Source: Limiplasma sp048370855 (GTDB lineage Bacteria; Bacillota; Clostridia; Christensenellales; Aristaeellaceae). Taken from it: a stretch of 64,000 nt of DNA. Each line of letters opens with the position of its first letter. Positions within the stretch are counted from its first letter, which is position 1. Below the pieces are notes generated by a model that worked only from the letters and a program-made list of their open reading frames with translations, was not told the origin of the DNA and ran no database searches. Location: assembly GCA_048370855.1 (NCBI GenBank), contig DBGEOK010000044.1, positions 1 to 64,000 on the forward strand, written 5' to 3'. This document shows positions 39,166-48,452 of this stretch, piece by piece. A program made the translations under genes and the position numbers.

Positions 39166-40440
39166 ATGGGCACCATCGAGAAGCGAGGGCGCAATTCCTG
39201 GCGCATCGGCATCCAGGTGCCGGTGGATGGCGAATGGCAATGGGTGCGCGATACCATCAAATTCCCGCCAGAAATGAGCGAGGCCCAGCAGCGCAGGGAA
39301 GCGAAGAAGGCGCTCGCCTGCCTGACGGCGGACGTGGAGGCCGGACGCATCAAGCCCAGCCAGGGGCAGCATACCGTCCGCAGCTTCTCGGAACTTTGGA
39401 TGAACCAGCATGTCGGGCCGAATCTGTCCGAAAACACCTATAAGGACTACCGCCACTTCCTCGACGCCCGCATTCTGCCGCTGATCGGCGACGTGCCGCT
39501 CAAAAAACTCACGCCGCTGGTGCTCAATCAATGGCTGCTCGACGTGCGCCAAAGCCCCCGCCGAACCACGCGCCTTCCGGATGAAAAGCTCAAAACGCCC
39601 CGCCGCCCCAGCGACGCGGCAAAGATGACCAGCCCGGAGAAGCTGAACAAACCGCTTTCGCCCCGCACGATACAGCACTACTACGATACGCTGTACGCCA
39701 TGCTGGACAAGGCGGTGCAATGGGAAATCCTCAATCATAACCCCCTTGATAAAGTGGATAGGCCGAAGGCCAAAAAGCCTAAGGTGAATTACCTCACGGA
39801 AGAACGCGCTGTGGAGCTGCTGCGCTGTCTGCGTGATGAACCGAATATGTGCTATCGCGCCGCGCTGCTGCTGGCGCTGCTGTGCGGGCTTCGCCTGGGG
39901 GAGGTGGGCGCGCTGCGCCTGGATGACGTGGACTGGCAGCAAGGCACCATCGACATAAGCCGCGCTCTCAAATACACGCCCCAGGCGGGCAACTTCGTGG
40001 GCGGCGCAAAAACGGAATCCAGCGAGCGCCTGATCGCGCTGCCGCCCGGCATGATGGCCGTGCTCCACGAAACGCGCGAATACCAGAAGGAAGTAGCGTC
40101 TTGGGCCGGTGATCTGTGGGTGGGGGAGGGCTGGATCGTGCATGCCTGGAACGGCGCGCATCTCCACCACGACACGCCATCAAAATGGTTCCGGCGCTTC
40201 GCCGATGCCCACGGCTTCGAGGGGGTACGCTATCACGATTTGCGGCATACCCACGCCACCGTGCTGCTGGCGAATAACATCGACGCCGTAGCCGTGGCCA
40301 GCCGCCTGGGCCACGCCGACGCCACCACCACGCTGCGCACCTACGCCCACGCCCTGCGCCGCCGTGACGACGATGCCGCCCGCACAATACAATTTCTGCT
40401 TGACCGCGCCGACGACGATCTGAACAATAAAGACAAATAA
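39166..40440 (+). CDS. int: Tyrosine integrase
   Basis: A 424-residue site-specific recombinase from ATG 39166 behind TTGGAGG. The N-terminal AP2-like arm-binding region (RNSWRIGIQVPVDGEWQWV) is followed by a SAM-like core-binding domain (FSELWMNQHVGPNLSENTYKDY in part). The catalytic domain has the first arginine in GLRLGEVGALRL, H-x-x-R in YHDLRHTHAT, and the tyrosine in LGHADATTTLRTYAHAL (in part). An insert around residues 125-155 (RRTTRLPDEKLKTPRRPSD) is proline/arginine-rich. It lies 179 bp from attR, as usual for tRNA-targeting phages. Confidence 0.95.
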   Translation: MGTIEKRGRNSWRIGIQVPVDGEWQWVRDTIKFPPEMSEAQQRREAKKALACLTADVEAGRIKPSQGQHTVRSFSELWMNQHVGPNLSENTYKDYRHFLDARILPLIGDVPLKKLTPLVLNQWLLDVRQSPRRTTRLPDEKLKTPRRPSDAAKMTSPEKLNKPLSPRTIQHYYDTLYAMLDKAVQWEILNHNPLDKVDRPKAKKPKVNYLTEERAVELLRCLRDEPNMCYRAALLLALLCGLRLGEVGALRLDDVDWQQGTIDISRALKYTPQAGNFVGGAKTESSERLIALPPGMMAVLHETREYQKEVASWAGDLWVGEGWIVHAWNGAHLHHDTPSKWFRRFADAHGFEGVRYHDLRHTHATVLLANNIDAVAVASRLGHADATTTLRTYAHALRRRDDDAARTIQFLLDRADDDLNNKDK

Positions 40441-40502
40441 ACAAAGGGGCAGACGCTTTTGAACGCCTGCCCCCTTTGTTGCCCCGCAATGGGGCGTTTT
40501 TT
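40441..40502 (+). terminator. Double terminator after the integrase
   Basis: A long stem (ACAAAGGGGCAG with CTGCCCCCTTTGT, 40441-40479) is followed at once by GCCCC-GCAAT-GGGGC and TTTTTT (40481-40502). Both face the plus strand. They would stop integrase transcription from running into the tRNA genes antisense. Confidence 0.8.
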
Positions 40503-40581
40503 GCCTTTACCGTCCCCCAAACTCCCCCATTTTTCCCCCAACTTATCAGCAGGATACAAATTCTTGTTCAATTTTTACAAA

Positions 40582-40611
40582 TAAAAAGGATAGTTTCGGT
40601 TGAAACTATCC
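40582..40611 (-). terminator. Phage-supplied terminator for the tRNA operon
   Basis: On the minus strand GGATAGTTTC-AACC-GAAACTATCC then TTTTTAT, eight bases past the tRNA-Pro CCA end. It belongs to the prophage and replaces the host terminator displaced to 2078-2104. Confidence 0.75.
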
Positions 40612-40618
40612 AAAATTC

Positions 40619-40663
40619 TGGTCGAGGTGACAGGATTTGAACCTGCGACCTTTTGGTCCCGAA
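40619..40663. other. attR, 45-bp prophage attachment core
   Basis: Identical to attL at 2114-2158 and part of the intact tRNA-Pro gene. Crossing over restored a whole tRNA here, with its 5' 32 bases from the host and the 3' 45 bases shared. Confidence 0.95.
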
Positions 40664-40695
40664 CCAAACGCGCTACCAAACTGCGCTACACCTCG
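40619..40695 (-). tRNA. tRNA-Pro (CGG)
   Basis: A complete 77-nt cloverleaf on the minus strand with encoded CCA: acceptor CGAGGTG pairs with CACCTCG, D arm GCGC..GCGC, anticodon stem TTTGG/CCAAA with loop TTCGGGA (anticodon CGG), T arm CAGGTTCAAATCCTG. It is the integration target of the prophage. Confidence 0.95.
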
Positions 40696-40705
40696 AAAAA
40701 AGGAC

Positions 40706-40781
40706 TGGAGCCAATAAAGGGACTCGAACCCTTGACCTGCGGTTTACGAAACCGCTGCTCTACCAACTGAGCTATATTGGC
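40706..40781 (-). tRNA. tRNA-Thr (CGT)
   Basis: A 76-nt cloverleaf with encoded CCA: acceptor GCCAATA/TATTGGC (written as TTATTGGC), D arm GCTC..GAGC, anticodon stem GCGGT/ACCGC with loop TTCGTAA (anticodon CGT), T arm GGGTTCGAGTCCC. It is transcribed before tRNA-Pro in the same operon, ten bases apart. Confidence 0.95.
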
Positions 40782-40796
40782 GCGTCAGCAGCAATT

Positions 40797-40825
40797 ATTA
40801 TAGCAAATCAACCTTTGTTTGTCCA
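40797..40825 (-). promoter_or_regulatory. Promoter of the tRNA-Thr/tRNA-Pro operon
   Basis: TGGACA (40820-40825) and TATAAT (40797-40802) on the minus strand, 17 bases apart, end 15 bases before the tRNA-Thr 5' end. Confidence 0.75.
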
Positions 40826-40882
40826 GAGCTTTTTGATAAAGTCAGGTAAAAGCGGCCAATTTATTTTGATCCCAAGCTTCTG

Positions 40883-40920
40883 AAAGCGCCCGGCAACCGA
40901 TTTTAATTGCCGGGCGCTTT
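40883..40920 (-). terminator. Terminator after nagB
   Basis: AAAGCGCCCGGCAA pairs with TTGCCGGGCGCTTT around an AT-rich loop, 35 bases past the nagB stop. The symmetric A/T flanks let it work in both directions. Confidence 0.8.
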
Positions 40921-40954
40921 GCGGTCGCTTGGCTTATGCCGTTGGACTGCCGGG

Positions 40955-41680
40955 TTACAGCAGCCCGGCGGCCGCTTTATCCAGCAGGAAGATTACATCG
41001 GGATGCGTGCGCAGAATGCTGGCCTGCGTCCTGGGGTTGATGTCCTCGCAAATGGCCTTCCGAATCGCCTCCGCCTTGTCCTCGCCAGTTGCCAGCAGGA
41101 GCACCTGCCGCGCGTTCATAATGCTGCCTACGCCCAGGCTGATGGCCTGGCGGGGGACATCCTTTTCGCTGTCGAAGAAACGACGGTTTGCCTCGATGGT
41201 GCTTTGCGTAAGGTTGACGATATGGCAGCCGTACACAAAGGTATCGGCCGGCTCGTTAAAGCCGATATGCCCGTTGCGCCCGATGCCCAGGATTTGTATG
41301 TCGATGCCGCCCGCACGGTTGATCGCCATGTCGTAGCGGGAGCACTCCTCCTGCTGGTTTTCGGCGTTCCCATCCGGCACGTGGGTGTGGTCGGCCTTGA
41401 TGTTGATATGGTCGAAAAGCTGTTCCTTCATAAAGCTGTGGTAGCTGCATTCATGCTCGACGGGCAGGCTGCAATATTCGTCCAGATTAAAAGAGCTCAC
41501 GCGCGAGAAGTCCAGCACGCCTTCCTTGCAAAGCTTGATAAGCTCCTGATAGGTGGGGATGGGAGTTGACCCCGTTGCCAGGCCAAGCACGGAGTCGGGC
41601 TTGCGAATGATCTGCGATGCCAATAGCGTGGCGGCCGCTTTGCCAACCTGAGCGGCATTGTCAAAAAGATGAATCTGCAT
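40955..41680 (-). CDS. nagB: Glucosamine-6-phosphate deaminase
   Basis: A 241-residue NagB: GLATGSTPIPTYQELI, VSSFNLDEYCSLP, the lid and active-site blocks LGIGRNGHIGFNEPA and SLGVGSIMNARQVLLLATGEDKA (in parts). It converts glucosamine-6-phosphate to fructose-6-phosphate plus ammonia, feeding amino sugars to glycolysis. It starts at ATG 41680 behind GGGAGG and stands alone (no nagA here) with its own promoter and terminator. Confidence 0.96.
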   Translation of the reverse strand: MQIHLFDNAAQVGKAAATLLASQIIRKPDSVLGLATGSTPIPTYQELIKLCKEGVLDFSRVSSFNLDEYCSLPVEHECSYHSFMKEQLFDHINIKADHTHVPDGNAENQQEECSRYDMAINRAGGIDIQILGIGRNGHIGFNEPADTFVYGCHIVNLTQSTIEANRRFFDSEKDVPRQAISLGVGSIMNARQVLLLATGEDKAEAIRKAICEDINPRTQASILRTHPDVIFLLDKAAAGLL

Positions 41681-41764
41681 ACGGTAGCCTCCCTGTCATT
41701 CATAAATACGTATTAGGAATCATTGATGATGCATGGCGATTTATTCGTAATACATCTTGTGGAC

Positions 41765-41793
41765 AGTATACCATTGGGCCGGATAGATGTCAA
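41765..41793 (-). promoter_or_regulatory. nagB promoter
   Basis: TTGACA (41788-41793) and TATACT (41765-41770), 17-base spacing, minus strand, about 85 bases before nagB. The leader contains the palindrome AATACGTATT (41706-41715) and an AT-rich stretch that could hold a GntR/NagR-type operator. Confidence 0.8.
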
Positions 41794-42051
41794 GAACGGA
41801 CGCGCACCTTCAGGGCAATCGCTTACGGTGTTTTTCCACGAAAGAAGGGTAACAGCCTCCAGCGGGAGTCGGTTTGGCGGAAGTCGCCGGTTTTAGCAAA
41901 AAAACGGCCCTGAGCGTCTTAAAGAGTGGATAAGCGATTCCCCTGGCGTACCCGCCGCGTCCCAAAGCGCGCGCGAAAGCCGCCCGCTTCATAATGAGAG
42001 CCTTCCCCTGAAAAACGACGGCTTTTGGGCGGCCAGTTTGGCAAGGAACGC
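41794..42051. other. Intergenic region, no gene recognised
   Basis: About 260 bases between the nagB promoter and the Nudix gene. No frame has recognisable similarity or a good ribosome site. A downstream terminator for the tgt-Nudix operon is not obvious. Confidence 0.4.
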
Positions 42052-42408
42052 CTAATCCGCCGGGCAAAAGGGATAACGCGCCAATTCCTCCGGGAATACC
42101 CAGGCCGCCTTTCCATGTACATGCAGCCGTAGCGAAGGCCGGTCGGGCGCCGCCGCCGCAAGAAAGACCAGCCGAATGCCCCGCCCGCCTTCCTCGCGTA
42201 TGACCTCTCCCAGCACGTCTCCCGCCGTCACGGCGAGCTCCAGCTCCTCCCGAAGCTCACGCTCCAGACAGGCTTCCAGCGTTTCGCCCGCCTCCCGCTT
42301 TCCACCGGGAAACTCCCACAGGCCTTCCAGAGCGCCCGTGCGGCGGCAGATCAAAATCCTGCCCTCCGTGTCCCGCACGACGCCCGCCGCCACCTCGATC
42401 CTGTCCAA
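42052..42408 (-). CDS. Nudix hydrolase, MutT-like
   Basis: A 118-residue protein with the Nudix box GGKREAGETLEACLERELREE (positions about 35-55; the metal-binding REL-REE core is intact) and WEFPGGK lead. MutT-type enzymes remove oxidised dGTP such as 8-oxo-dGTP; the substrate here is inferred from size and C-terminal pattern (AAWVFPEELARYPFCPAD). It follows tgt by 14 bases. Confidence 0.9.
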   Translation of the reverse strand: MDRIEVAAGVVRDTEGRILICRRTGALEGLWEFPGGKREAGETLEACLERELREELELAVTAGDVLGEVIREEGGRGIRLVFLAAAAPDRPSLRLHVHGKAAWVFPEELARYPFCPAD

Positions 42409-42422
42409 CGGATCACGCCCCC

Positions 42423-43553
42423 CTAAAAATTCCGGCTCATATCGTAGCGATCAAAGAAAGCCCGCCGGAAATCCGCCAGACGATCCTCCGCGATAGCGCC
42501 GCGGACCTTTTCCATCAGCCGGATCAGAAACCGCAGGTTATGGATGCTCGTGAGCCGCGCGCCCGTAATTTCACCCGCCTTGAACAGATGGCGGATATAG
42601 GCGCGGCTGAAATTTTGGCAGGCGTAACAGTCGCATTCGTCGTCAATGGGACGGAAATCATGCGCGTACTGCGCGTTCTTAATCACCAGACGTCCATCGT
42701 GGGTAAAGCAGGTGCCGTTGCGCGCAATTCGTGTGGCCAGCACGCAGTCGAACATATCCACGCCGCGCAGCGCGCCCTCGATCAGGCAGTCCGGCGAGCC
42801 GACGCCCATCAGATAGCGCGGCTTGTTATCCGCCATATGGGGCATTATGGCCTCCAAAATATCATACATCATCGGCTTGGGTTCGCCCACGGAGAGCCCG
42901 CCGATCCCATAGCCGAAGAAATCCATATCATTGAGCGCTTTGGCGCTTTCAATGCGCAAATCCTCAAAGAAAGCCCCCTGTACAATGCCAAACAGGACTT
43001 GATTGCCGTCGGAATGGCGCTTCTGGCAGCGGGCCGCCCAACGGTGCGTGCGGCGCATGGCGTCCTCCGCCTCGGCATGGTCGCACGGATAGGCCGTACA
43101 TACGTCAAACGCCATCATGATATCCGAACCCAAGGCGTGCTGGATATCCATGCTCACCTCGGGCGAGATGAAGCGTCGGCCGCCGTCCAGATGGCTTTGG
43201 AAGGCAACGCCCTCCTCTTTGATTTTGCGGATGCCCGACAGCGAAAACACCTGAAACCCTCCGCTGTCGGTCAAAATGGGCTTGGGCCAGGACATAAAGC
43301 GGTGAAGGCCGCCCGCCTCGCGGATCAGCTCTTCACCGGGGCGAAGGTGCAGATGGTAGGTATTGCTAAGCATAATTTCCGTGCCAATTTCCAGCATCTC
43401 GCGCGGCGTCATGGCCTTGACGGTCGCCGCGGTGCCCACGGGCATGTACACCGGGGTGTGGATATCGCCGTGCGGCGTGTGCAAAAGGCCGAGCCGAGCG
43501 CCGCTTTGTTTGCAGGTTTTGATCACATCAAAGGTAAAATGGGGGGTCTCCAC
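42423..43553 (-). CDS. tgt: tRNA-guanine transglycosylase
   Basis: A 376-residue Tgt that swaps guanine 34 for preQ1 in queuosine tRNAs. Landmarks: THPHGDIHTPVYMPVGT-like start (LLHTPHGDIHTPVYMPVG), ILTDSGGFQVFSLS, GIGGLSVGEPK, LMGVGSPDCLIEGALRGVDMFDCVLATR (in parts) and the zinc set CDCYACQNFSRAYIRHL. The start chosen is GTG 43553, seven bases after GAGGAG, giving the usual length; an ATG further upstream would overlap the synthase gene heavily. Confidence 0.95.
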   Translation of the reverse strand: METPHFTFDVIKTCKQSGARLGLLHTPHGDIHTPVYMPVGTAATVKAMTPREMLEIGTEIMLSNTYHLHLRPGEELIREAGGLHRFMSWPKPILTDSGGFQVFSLSGIRKIKEEGVAFQSHLDGGRRFISPEVSMDIQHALGSDIMMAFDVCTAYPCDHAEAEDAMRRTHRWAARCQKRHSDGNQVLFGIVQGAFFEDLRIESAKALNDMDFFGYGIGGLSVGEPKPMMYDILEAIMPHMADNKPRYLMGVGSPDCLIEGALRGVDMFDCVLATRIARNGTCFTHDGRLVIKNAQYAHDFRPIDDECDCYACQNFSRAYIRHLFKAGEITGARLTSIHNLRFLIRLMEKVRGAIAEDRLADFRRAFFDRYDMSRNF

Positions 43554-43557
43554 CTCG

Positions 43558-44292
43558 TCACTCCTCTTCTTCTTTTCCATCCCTGCGCCGCCCGGAAGGC
43601 TCCGCGGCTTCAGAGAGAAACCGGTTGATTGCATCCGAAAATGGGGCGTAGGCCGTTCCCCTTGGAAAGCTGACAAACGCCATCGTTTCCCTGAGCGTCG
43701 GATGCGTCAGGCGCAGCACCGCCCCCCAGAGCGCGACGCTTTGACCGCGGCGGCCGCAGCCATAGCGCATGTCATACGCGATAGGGTAGCCCGCGTGAGC
43801 GAGCTGGACCCGGATTTGATGCTTGCGCCCCGTTTCCAGCGTGATGCGCGCCAGCGCCGTCCCGCTTGCGCGCGCGAGTACGCGAAACCGGAGCCTCGCC
43901 TCCCGCGCGTCCTCTGTGCCTGGCGGAACGGGGCGCACGCCGCCGTTTACGTCCTTCTGAAGCCAGTCGCAAAGCGCTCCGCCGTCCGGCATGGCGTCGC
44001 CGTTTTCCACCACGGCGAGGTACTCGCGGGCCATCGCGTGCGTGCGGAGCTGCTCGGATAGCCGCGCGGCGGCCTTGCTGGTGCGCGCAAAGGCGACCAG
44101 CCCGCCCACGGGACGGTCCAGCCGGTGTACCAGGCCGAGATAAACGTCGCCGGGTTTTGCGTATTTCTCCTTGATATACCGCTTCAACTGGTTAAGCAGG
44201 CAGTCGTCTCCTGTGGCGTCGCCCTGCGTGAGCAGGTTGGGCGGCTTGACGGCAACCAGAAGCTGGTTGTCCTCGTACACAATTTCAGGCAT
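43558..44292 (-). CDS. RluD-family pseudouridine synthase
   Basis: A 244-residue protein from ATG 44292. Motif I has the catalytic aspartate in LGLVHRLDRPVGGLVAFART; RVQLAHAGYPIAYDMRYG gives motif III. It has no S4 domain, as in the YqcB/RluC-short group. It isomerises uridine in rRNA or tRNA; the target cannot be named. It overlaps the methyltransferase stop by 8 bases and ends just before tgt. Confidence 0.88.
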   Translation of the reverse strand: MPEIVYEDNQLLVAVKPPNLLTQGDATGDDCLLNQLKRYIKEKYAKPGDVYLGLVHRLDRPVGGLVAFARTSKAAARLSEQLRTHAMAREYLAVVENGDAMPDGGALCDWLQKDVNGGVRPVPPGTEDAREARLRFRVLARASGTALARITLETGRKHQIRVQLAHAGYPIAYDMRYGCGRRGQSVALWGAVLRLTHPTLRETMAFVSFPRGTAYAPFSDAINRFLSEAAEPSGRRRDGKEEEE

Positions 44293-45157
44293 GGGGCAGC
44301 CACCGTGCCGTGGCCCCGCAGGGCAGCACGCCGCCCGTGGAGACGGCCAGGGCCAGCTCGTCCGCCTCGGCCTTGCCGCCATATCGGCCGCACAGGCACC
44401 GATCCGCAATATTACGCAGCGCGCAGGCTGAGAAGCCTGTTGTATACCCGTTGATGAGGAAGAAGATGGGGGTGTCGCTCAACGCCTGCGAGCAAAGGTC
44501 TGCCAGGTCATACAGCTCGTTTTCCAGCTTCCAGACCTCGCCGTTCGGTCCGCGCCCATAGCTTGGCGGGTCCATCAAAATTCCGTCATAACGGTTTCCC
44601 CGCCGTAGCTCGCGCCGGACGAAGGCCTTGGCGTCTTCGATGATAAGGCGCGTGTTTTCCTCTGGAATACCTGAAAGGTCGCGGTTTTCCCGCGCCCACA
44701 GCACCATGCCCTTCGCCGCGTCCACATGCGTTACATGCGCGCCCGCCGCGGCGCAGGCCAGCGTCGCTCCGCCCGTGTAGGCAAACAGGTTGAGCACTTT
44801 GGGGGGATGCTCCCATGAACCCGCGCGCCTTAGCTGTTCCCGCATGAAGGCCCAGTTGGCGGCCTGCTCCGGGAAAAGCCCCGTGTGCTTGAAACCGGTT
44901 GGCTTTACATAGAACCGAAGATCCCATAGCCCGACCACCCAGCGGTCCGGCAGCTTTTCCCGAAAATCCCATTGGCCTCCGCCCGACTCGGAGCGGCGAT
45001 ACACGGCTTGCGCGCGCTCCCAAAGCTCCGGTTCGGCCTTCGGCCAGATCACCTGAGGATCTGGCCGGCGTAACAGAACGTTTCCCCAGCGCTCCAGCTT
45101 TTCACCGTCGCCGGTGTCCAGCACCTCATAATCGCGCCACTGGTCGCACAGATACAT
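44285..45157 (-). CDS. RlmI/RlmK-like SAM methyltransferase
   Basis: A 290-residue class I methyltransferase from ATG 45157 behind AGGGAG. The N-terminal part (LCDQWRDYEVLDTGDGEKLERWG) lacks a PUA domain. The SAM motif is VLNLFAYTGGATLACAAAGA and the catalytic motif is GILMDPPSYGRGP. It resembles the 23S rRNA m5C methyltransferase RlmI group. It sits in an RNA-modification cluster with the pseudouridine synthase and tgt. Confidence 0.8.
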   Translation of the reverse strand: MYLCDQWRDYEVLDTGDGEKLERWGNVLLRRPDPQVIWPKAEPELWERAQAVYRRSESGGGQWDFREKLPDRWVVGLWDLRFYVKPTGFKHTGLFPEQAANWAFMREQLRRAGSWEHPPKVLNLFAYTGGATLACAAAGAHVTHVDAAKGMVLWARENRDLSGIPEENTRLIIEDAKAFVRRELRRGNRYDGILMDPPSYGRGPNGEVWKLENELYDLADLCSQALSDTPIFFLINGYTTGFSACALRNIADRCLCGRYGGKAEADELALAVSTGGVLPCGATARWLPHA

Positions 45158-45262
45158 CCGCGAGGCTCCCTTCTTTGTCCCGGCGCCCGACAAGCGCCTT
45201 TGTTTAAACGGGCGCGATGCTTCCGCCGTCCGGCTGAGCCGAAAGGGCGGAGAACCGCAAGC

Positions 45263-48200
45263 TTATGCCCTGCGCGTGGAAAGCACGGCTTTTTTGCCGT
45301 TGATATCCCATTCCTGCGCGGCGGTATCCCCTGGGGCTTCCGCGCGCGTGAGCTTTACGGCCAGCACGCTTTGCATGATGAAGTCGCGCCCCGCCTCGAT
45401 GGCGCAGGCCAGCTCGTCGTCGGCTTCGTAGGTTACCTCGATGCGGTCGCTGACGTGATAGCCGGCCTCCTTGCGCATGGTTTGAAGCTTGCTGACCAGC
45501 TCGCGCTGATAGCCCTCCGTCACCAGCGCCGGCGTCAGGTTGCAGTCCAGCACCACGGTCAGTTCGCCCTCCGTCTGAGCGGCAAAGCCGGGCTTTTGAG
45601 CCGCCTCGGTCAGCACGTCGTCCTTTTGAAGCTCAACCTGGACGCCGTTAAGCGAGAAGGAGACGCTTTCGCCGCGGCTGAAGGCGTCCACCACGTCGTT
45701 GCCGTCCAGCTCCTTCAGCTTTTGGCCTATCTGCCCGAGAAGCTTGCCGTATTTGGGCCCGAGCGTGCGCATTTGCGGCTTCAGGTTGTACGTGGTAAAC
45801 GCGCGCGCATCGTCGGTAAAGACGACGCTTTTCACGTTCAGCTCGTCGGCGGCCAGGGCGCGGAAATCGTCGCCAAAGCTTGTGCCCTTTATATAGAGCG
45901 TTTCCAGTGGCTGCCGGACCTTGAGGTTGGCGGCCGCGCGGCAGGCGCGGCCCAAGCCGACCGCCCTGAGCAGCGCGCTCATCTGCTCGTTGAGGCGCTC
46001 GTCGATCAGCGCCTCGTCCGCCGTGGGAAAGTCGCAAAGGTGAACGCTTTCAGGCGCGCCGGCATCAACGCTTCGCACTAGGTTCTGGTACATGTCCTCG
46101 GCCATGAAGGGCACGAAGGGCGCGAGCAGCTTGGCAAGCGTGACGAGCACCGTGTACAGGGTGACGAACGCGGACTCCTTGGTATCGTCCATTCCCTTGC
46201 CCCAGAAGCGCTCGCGGCAGCGGCGCACATACCAGTTGCTCAGCTCGTCCACAAAGTCGGCGATGGCCCGGGCGGACTCGGGAATGCGGTAATGGGTCAG
46301 GTCGTCGTCCGCCTGCCGTACAAGCTGGTGAAGCCGGGAGAGCACCCAGCGGTCCATCAGCGTAAGCCGGGCGTTTTCAATGGGATGCTCCTTCGGGTCA
46401 AATTGGTCGATATTGGCATAGAGCACGAAAAAGGCGTAGGTGTTTTGCAGGGTGCTCATAAACTTGCGCTGGCCCTCCCCAACGGCCTCGTCGCTGAAGC
46501 GGCTGGGCAGCCAAGGGGCGCCCACGGTGTAAAAATACCAGCGAACGGCGTCCGCGCCCTGCTTATCCAGCACGCTCCACGGATCAACCACGTTGCCCTT
46601 GTGCTTGCTCATCTTCTGGCCTTCCTTATCCTGTACGTGGCCCAAGACGATGCAGTTTTCAAACGGCGCGCGGCCAAAGATCAGCGTGGAAATCGCCAGA
46701 AGGGTATAAAACCAGCCGCGCGTTTGGTCGATCGCTTCGCTGATAAAGTCGGCCGGAAACCGCTTTTCAAAGATTTCTTTGTTTTCAAAGGGATAGTGCC
46801 ATTGGGCAAAGGGCATGGAACCGCTGTCATACCAGCAGTCGATGACCTCCTTTACACGGCGCATGGGCTTGCCGCACTCGGGGCAGACGATCTCCACCTC
46901 ATCCACATAAGGGCGGTGCAGTTCAATCTCTCCAATATCGGCAGTCGCCATATCCCGCAGCTCCTGCTTGCTGCCTACCACATGAATATGCCCGTCCTCG
47001 CAGACCCAGATCGGCAGCGGCGTGCCCCAGTAACGCTCGCGGGATAGTCCCCAGTCGACCACATTTTCCAGGAAATTGCCCATGCGGCCTTCCTTGATGT
47101 TCTCGGGCATCCAATGGACGGTACGGTTGTTTGCAACCAGCTCGTCCCGCACGGCGGTCATGCGGATGAACCAGGTGGCCCGGGCATAGTACAGTAGCGG
47201 CGTATCGCAGCGCCAGCAGAACGGGTAGTTATGCGTAAAGGGCAGCGCCGCCAGCAGCAGGCCCCTTTGCTTGAGGTCGCTTAGCACCTTTTCATTAACG
47301 GCCTTGGTCGGCTCGCCGGCCCATGGAGTGCCTTCCGAAAACCTGCCCTGCGTATCCACAAGCTGAACAAACGGCAGCCCCTTGTCGCGCCCCAGGCGCG
47401 CGTCGTCCTCTCCGAAAGCGGGGGCGATATGGACGATGCCGGTGCCGTCCGTCAGGGTGACGTAATCGTCGCTGACCACATACCAGCCCTTTTCGCGCGG
47501 ATAGCTCACGCCCTCAAAGCGGTAGAGCTGCTCATATTCCATGCCGCACAGCTCGCCGCCCTGAAAGGCCCTGACAATCGTTCCCTCATGCGCCCGCTCC
47601 CCAAAGACGCTGTGAACAAGCGCCCGCGCCAGGATGTAGGTCTGGCCGTCCAGCGCAAACTCGCAGTATTCCTCGTGCTCGTTGACGCACAGGGCCACGT
47701 TGCTTGGCAGCGTCCACGGCGTGGTGGTCCAGGCGAGGAGATAAGCGCCCTCGCGGCCCTTAACCGGGAAGCGCACGGTCGCGGAAAGGTCGCTGACCTC
47801 CTTGTAGCCCTGCGCCACTTCATGGCTGGAAAGCGCGGTGCCGCAGCGAGGGCAGTAGGGGACGACCTTAAAGCCCTTATAAAGCAGACCTTTTTTCCAA
47901 ATTTCCTTCAGGCTCCACCATACGGATTCAATGTAGGAATCGTGATAGGTGACATAAGGGTTCTGCATATCCGCCCAAAAGCCCACGCGGTCGGACATTT
48001 CCTCCCACTCATGCTGATATTTCCAAACGCTCTTTTTGCATTCGGCAATAAACGGCTCGATGCCGTAGGCCTCGATCTGCGGCTTTCCGTCCAGGCCGAG
48101 GTTTTTTTCCACCTCAAGCTCCACAGGCAGGCCATGGGTGTCCCAGCCCGCCTTGCGCAGCACGTCCTTGCCCTTCATGCTCTGAAAGCGCGGAATCAGG

Positions 48201-48397
48201 TCCTTGATGGCGCGGGTTTCGATATGGCCGATATGCGGACGGCCGTTGGCCGTCGGGGGACCGTCAAAGAAGGTGAAGCGCTCGCCGCCTTCTCGGTGGT
48301 GAAAGCTTTTTTCAATGATGCCTTCCTTTTTCCAGAAATCGAGCACGGCCTTTTCGCGCTCCACAAAATTCATATCGGTCGACACCTTGCGATACAT
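45263..48397 (-). CDS. ileS: Isoleucyl-tRNA synthetase
   Basis: A 1044-residue class I synthetase. The HIGH signature is HIGH at 55-58 (GRPHIGH), the editing domain includes LLAWTTTPWTLPSNVAL, and KMSKHKGN lies near residue 594. The C-terminal anticodon and DUF5915-type region (KSVVFTDDARAFTTYNLKPQM in part) marks the eukaryote-like IleRS form found in many Clostridia, often mupirocin-tolerant (family knowledge). A T-box leader controls it. Confidence 0.97.
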   Translation of the reverse strand: MYRKVSTDMNFVEREKAVLDFWKKEGIIEKSFHHREGGERFTFFDGPPTANGRPHIGHIETRAIKDLIPRFQSMKGKDVLRKAGWDTHGLPVELEVEKNLGLDGKPQIEAYGIEPFIAECKKSVWKYQHEWEEMSDRVGFWADMQNPYVTYHDSYIESVWWSLKEIWKKGLLYKGFKVVPYCPRCGTALSSHEVAQGYKEVSDLSATVRFPVKGREGAYLLAWTTTPWTLPSNVALCVNEHEEYCEFALDGQTYILARALVHSVFGERAHEGTIVRAFQGGELCGMEYEQLYRFEGVSYPREKGWYVVSDDYVTLTDGTGIVHIAPAFGEDDARLGRDKGLPFVQLVDTQGRFSEGTPWAGEPTKAVNEKVLSDLKQRGLLLAALPFTHNYPFCWRCDTPLLYYARATWFIRMTAVRDELVANNRTVHWMPENIKEGRMGNFLENVVDWGLSRERYWGTPLPIWVCEDGHIHVVGSKQELRDMATADIGEIELHRPYVDEVEIVCPECGKPMRRVKEVIDCWYDSGSMPFAQWHYPFENKEIFEKRFPADFISEAIDQTRGWFYTLLAISTLIFGRAPFENCIVLGHVQDKEGQKMSKHKGNVVDPWSVLDKQGADAVRWYFYTVGAPWLPSRFSDEAVGEGQRKFMSTLQNTYAFFVLYANIDQFDPKEHPIENARLTLMDRWVLSRLHQLVRQADDDLTHYRIPESARAIADFVDELSNWYVRRCRERFWGKGMDDTKESAFVTLYTVLVTLAKLLAPFVPFMAEDMYQNLVRSVDAGAPESVHLCDFPTADEALIDERLNEQMSALLRAVGLGRACRAAANLKVRQPLETLYIKGTSFGDDFRALAADELNVKSVVFTDDARAFTTYNLKPQMRTLGPKYGKLLGQIGQKLKELDGNDVVDAFSRGESVSFSLNGVQVELQKDDVLTEAAQKPGFAAQTEGELTVVLDCNLTPALVTEGYQRELVSKLQTMRKEAGYHVSDRIEVTYEADDELACAIEAGRDFIMQSVLAVKLTRAEAPGDTAAQEWDINGKKAVLSTRRA

Positions 48398-48452
48398 GAA
48401 TTTTCTTCCTCCCTTTCACGGTATAATGCGTTGCTTCCGGCACTCGGGACAT

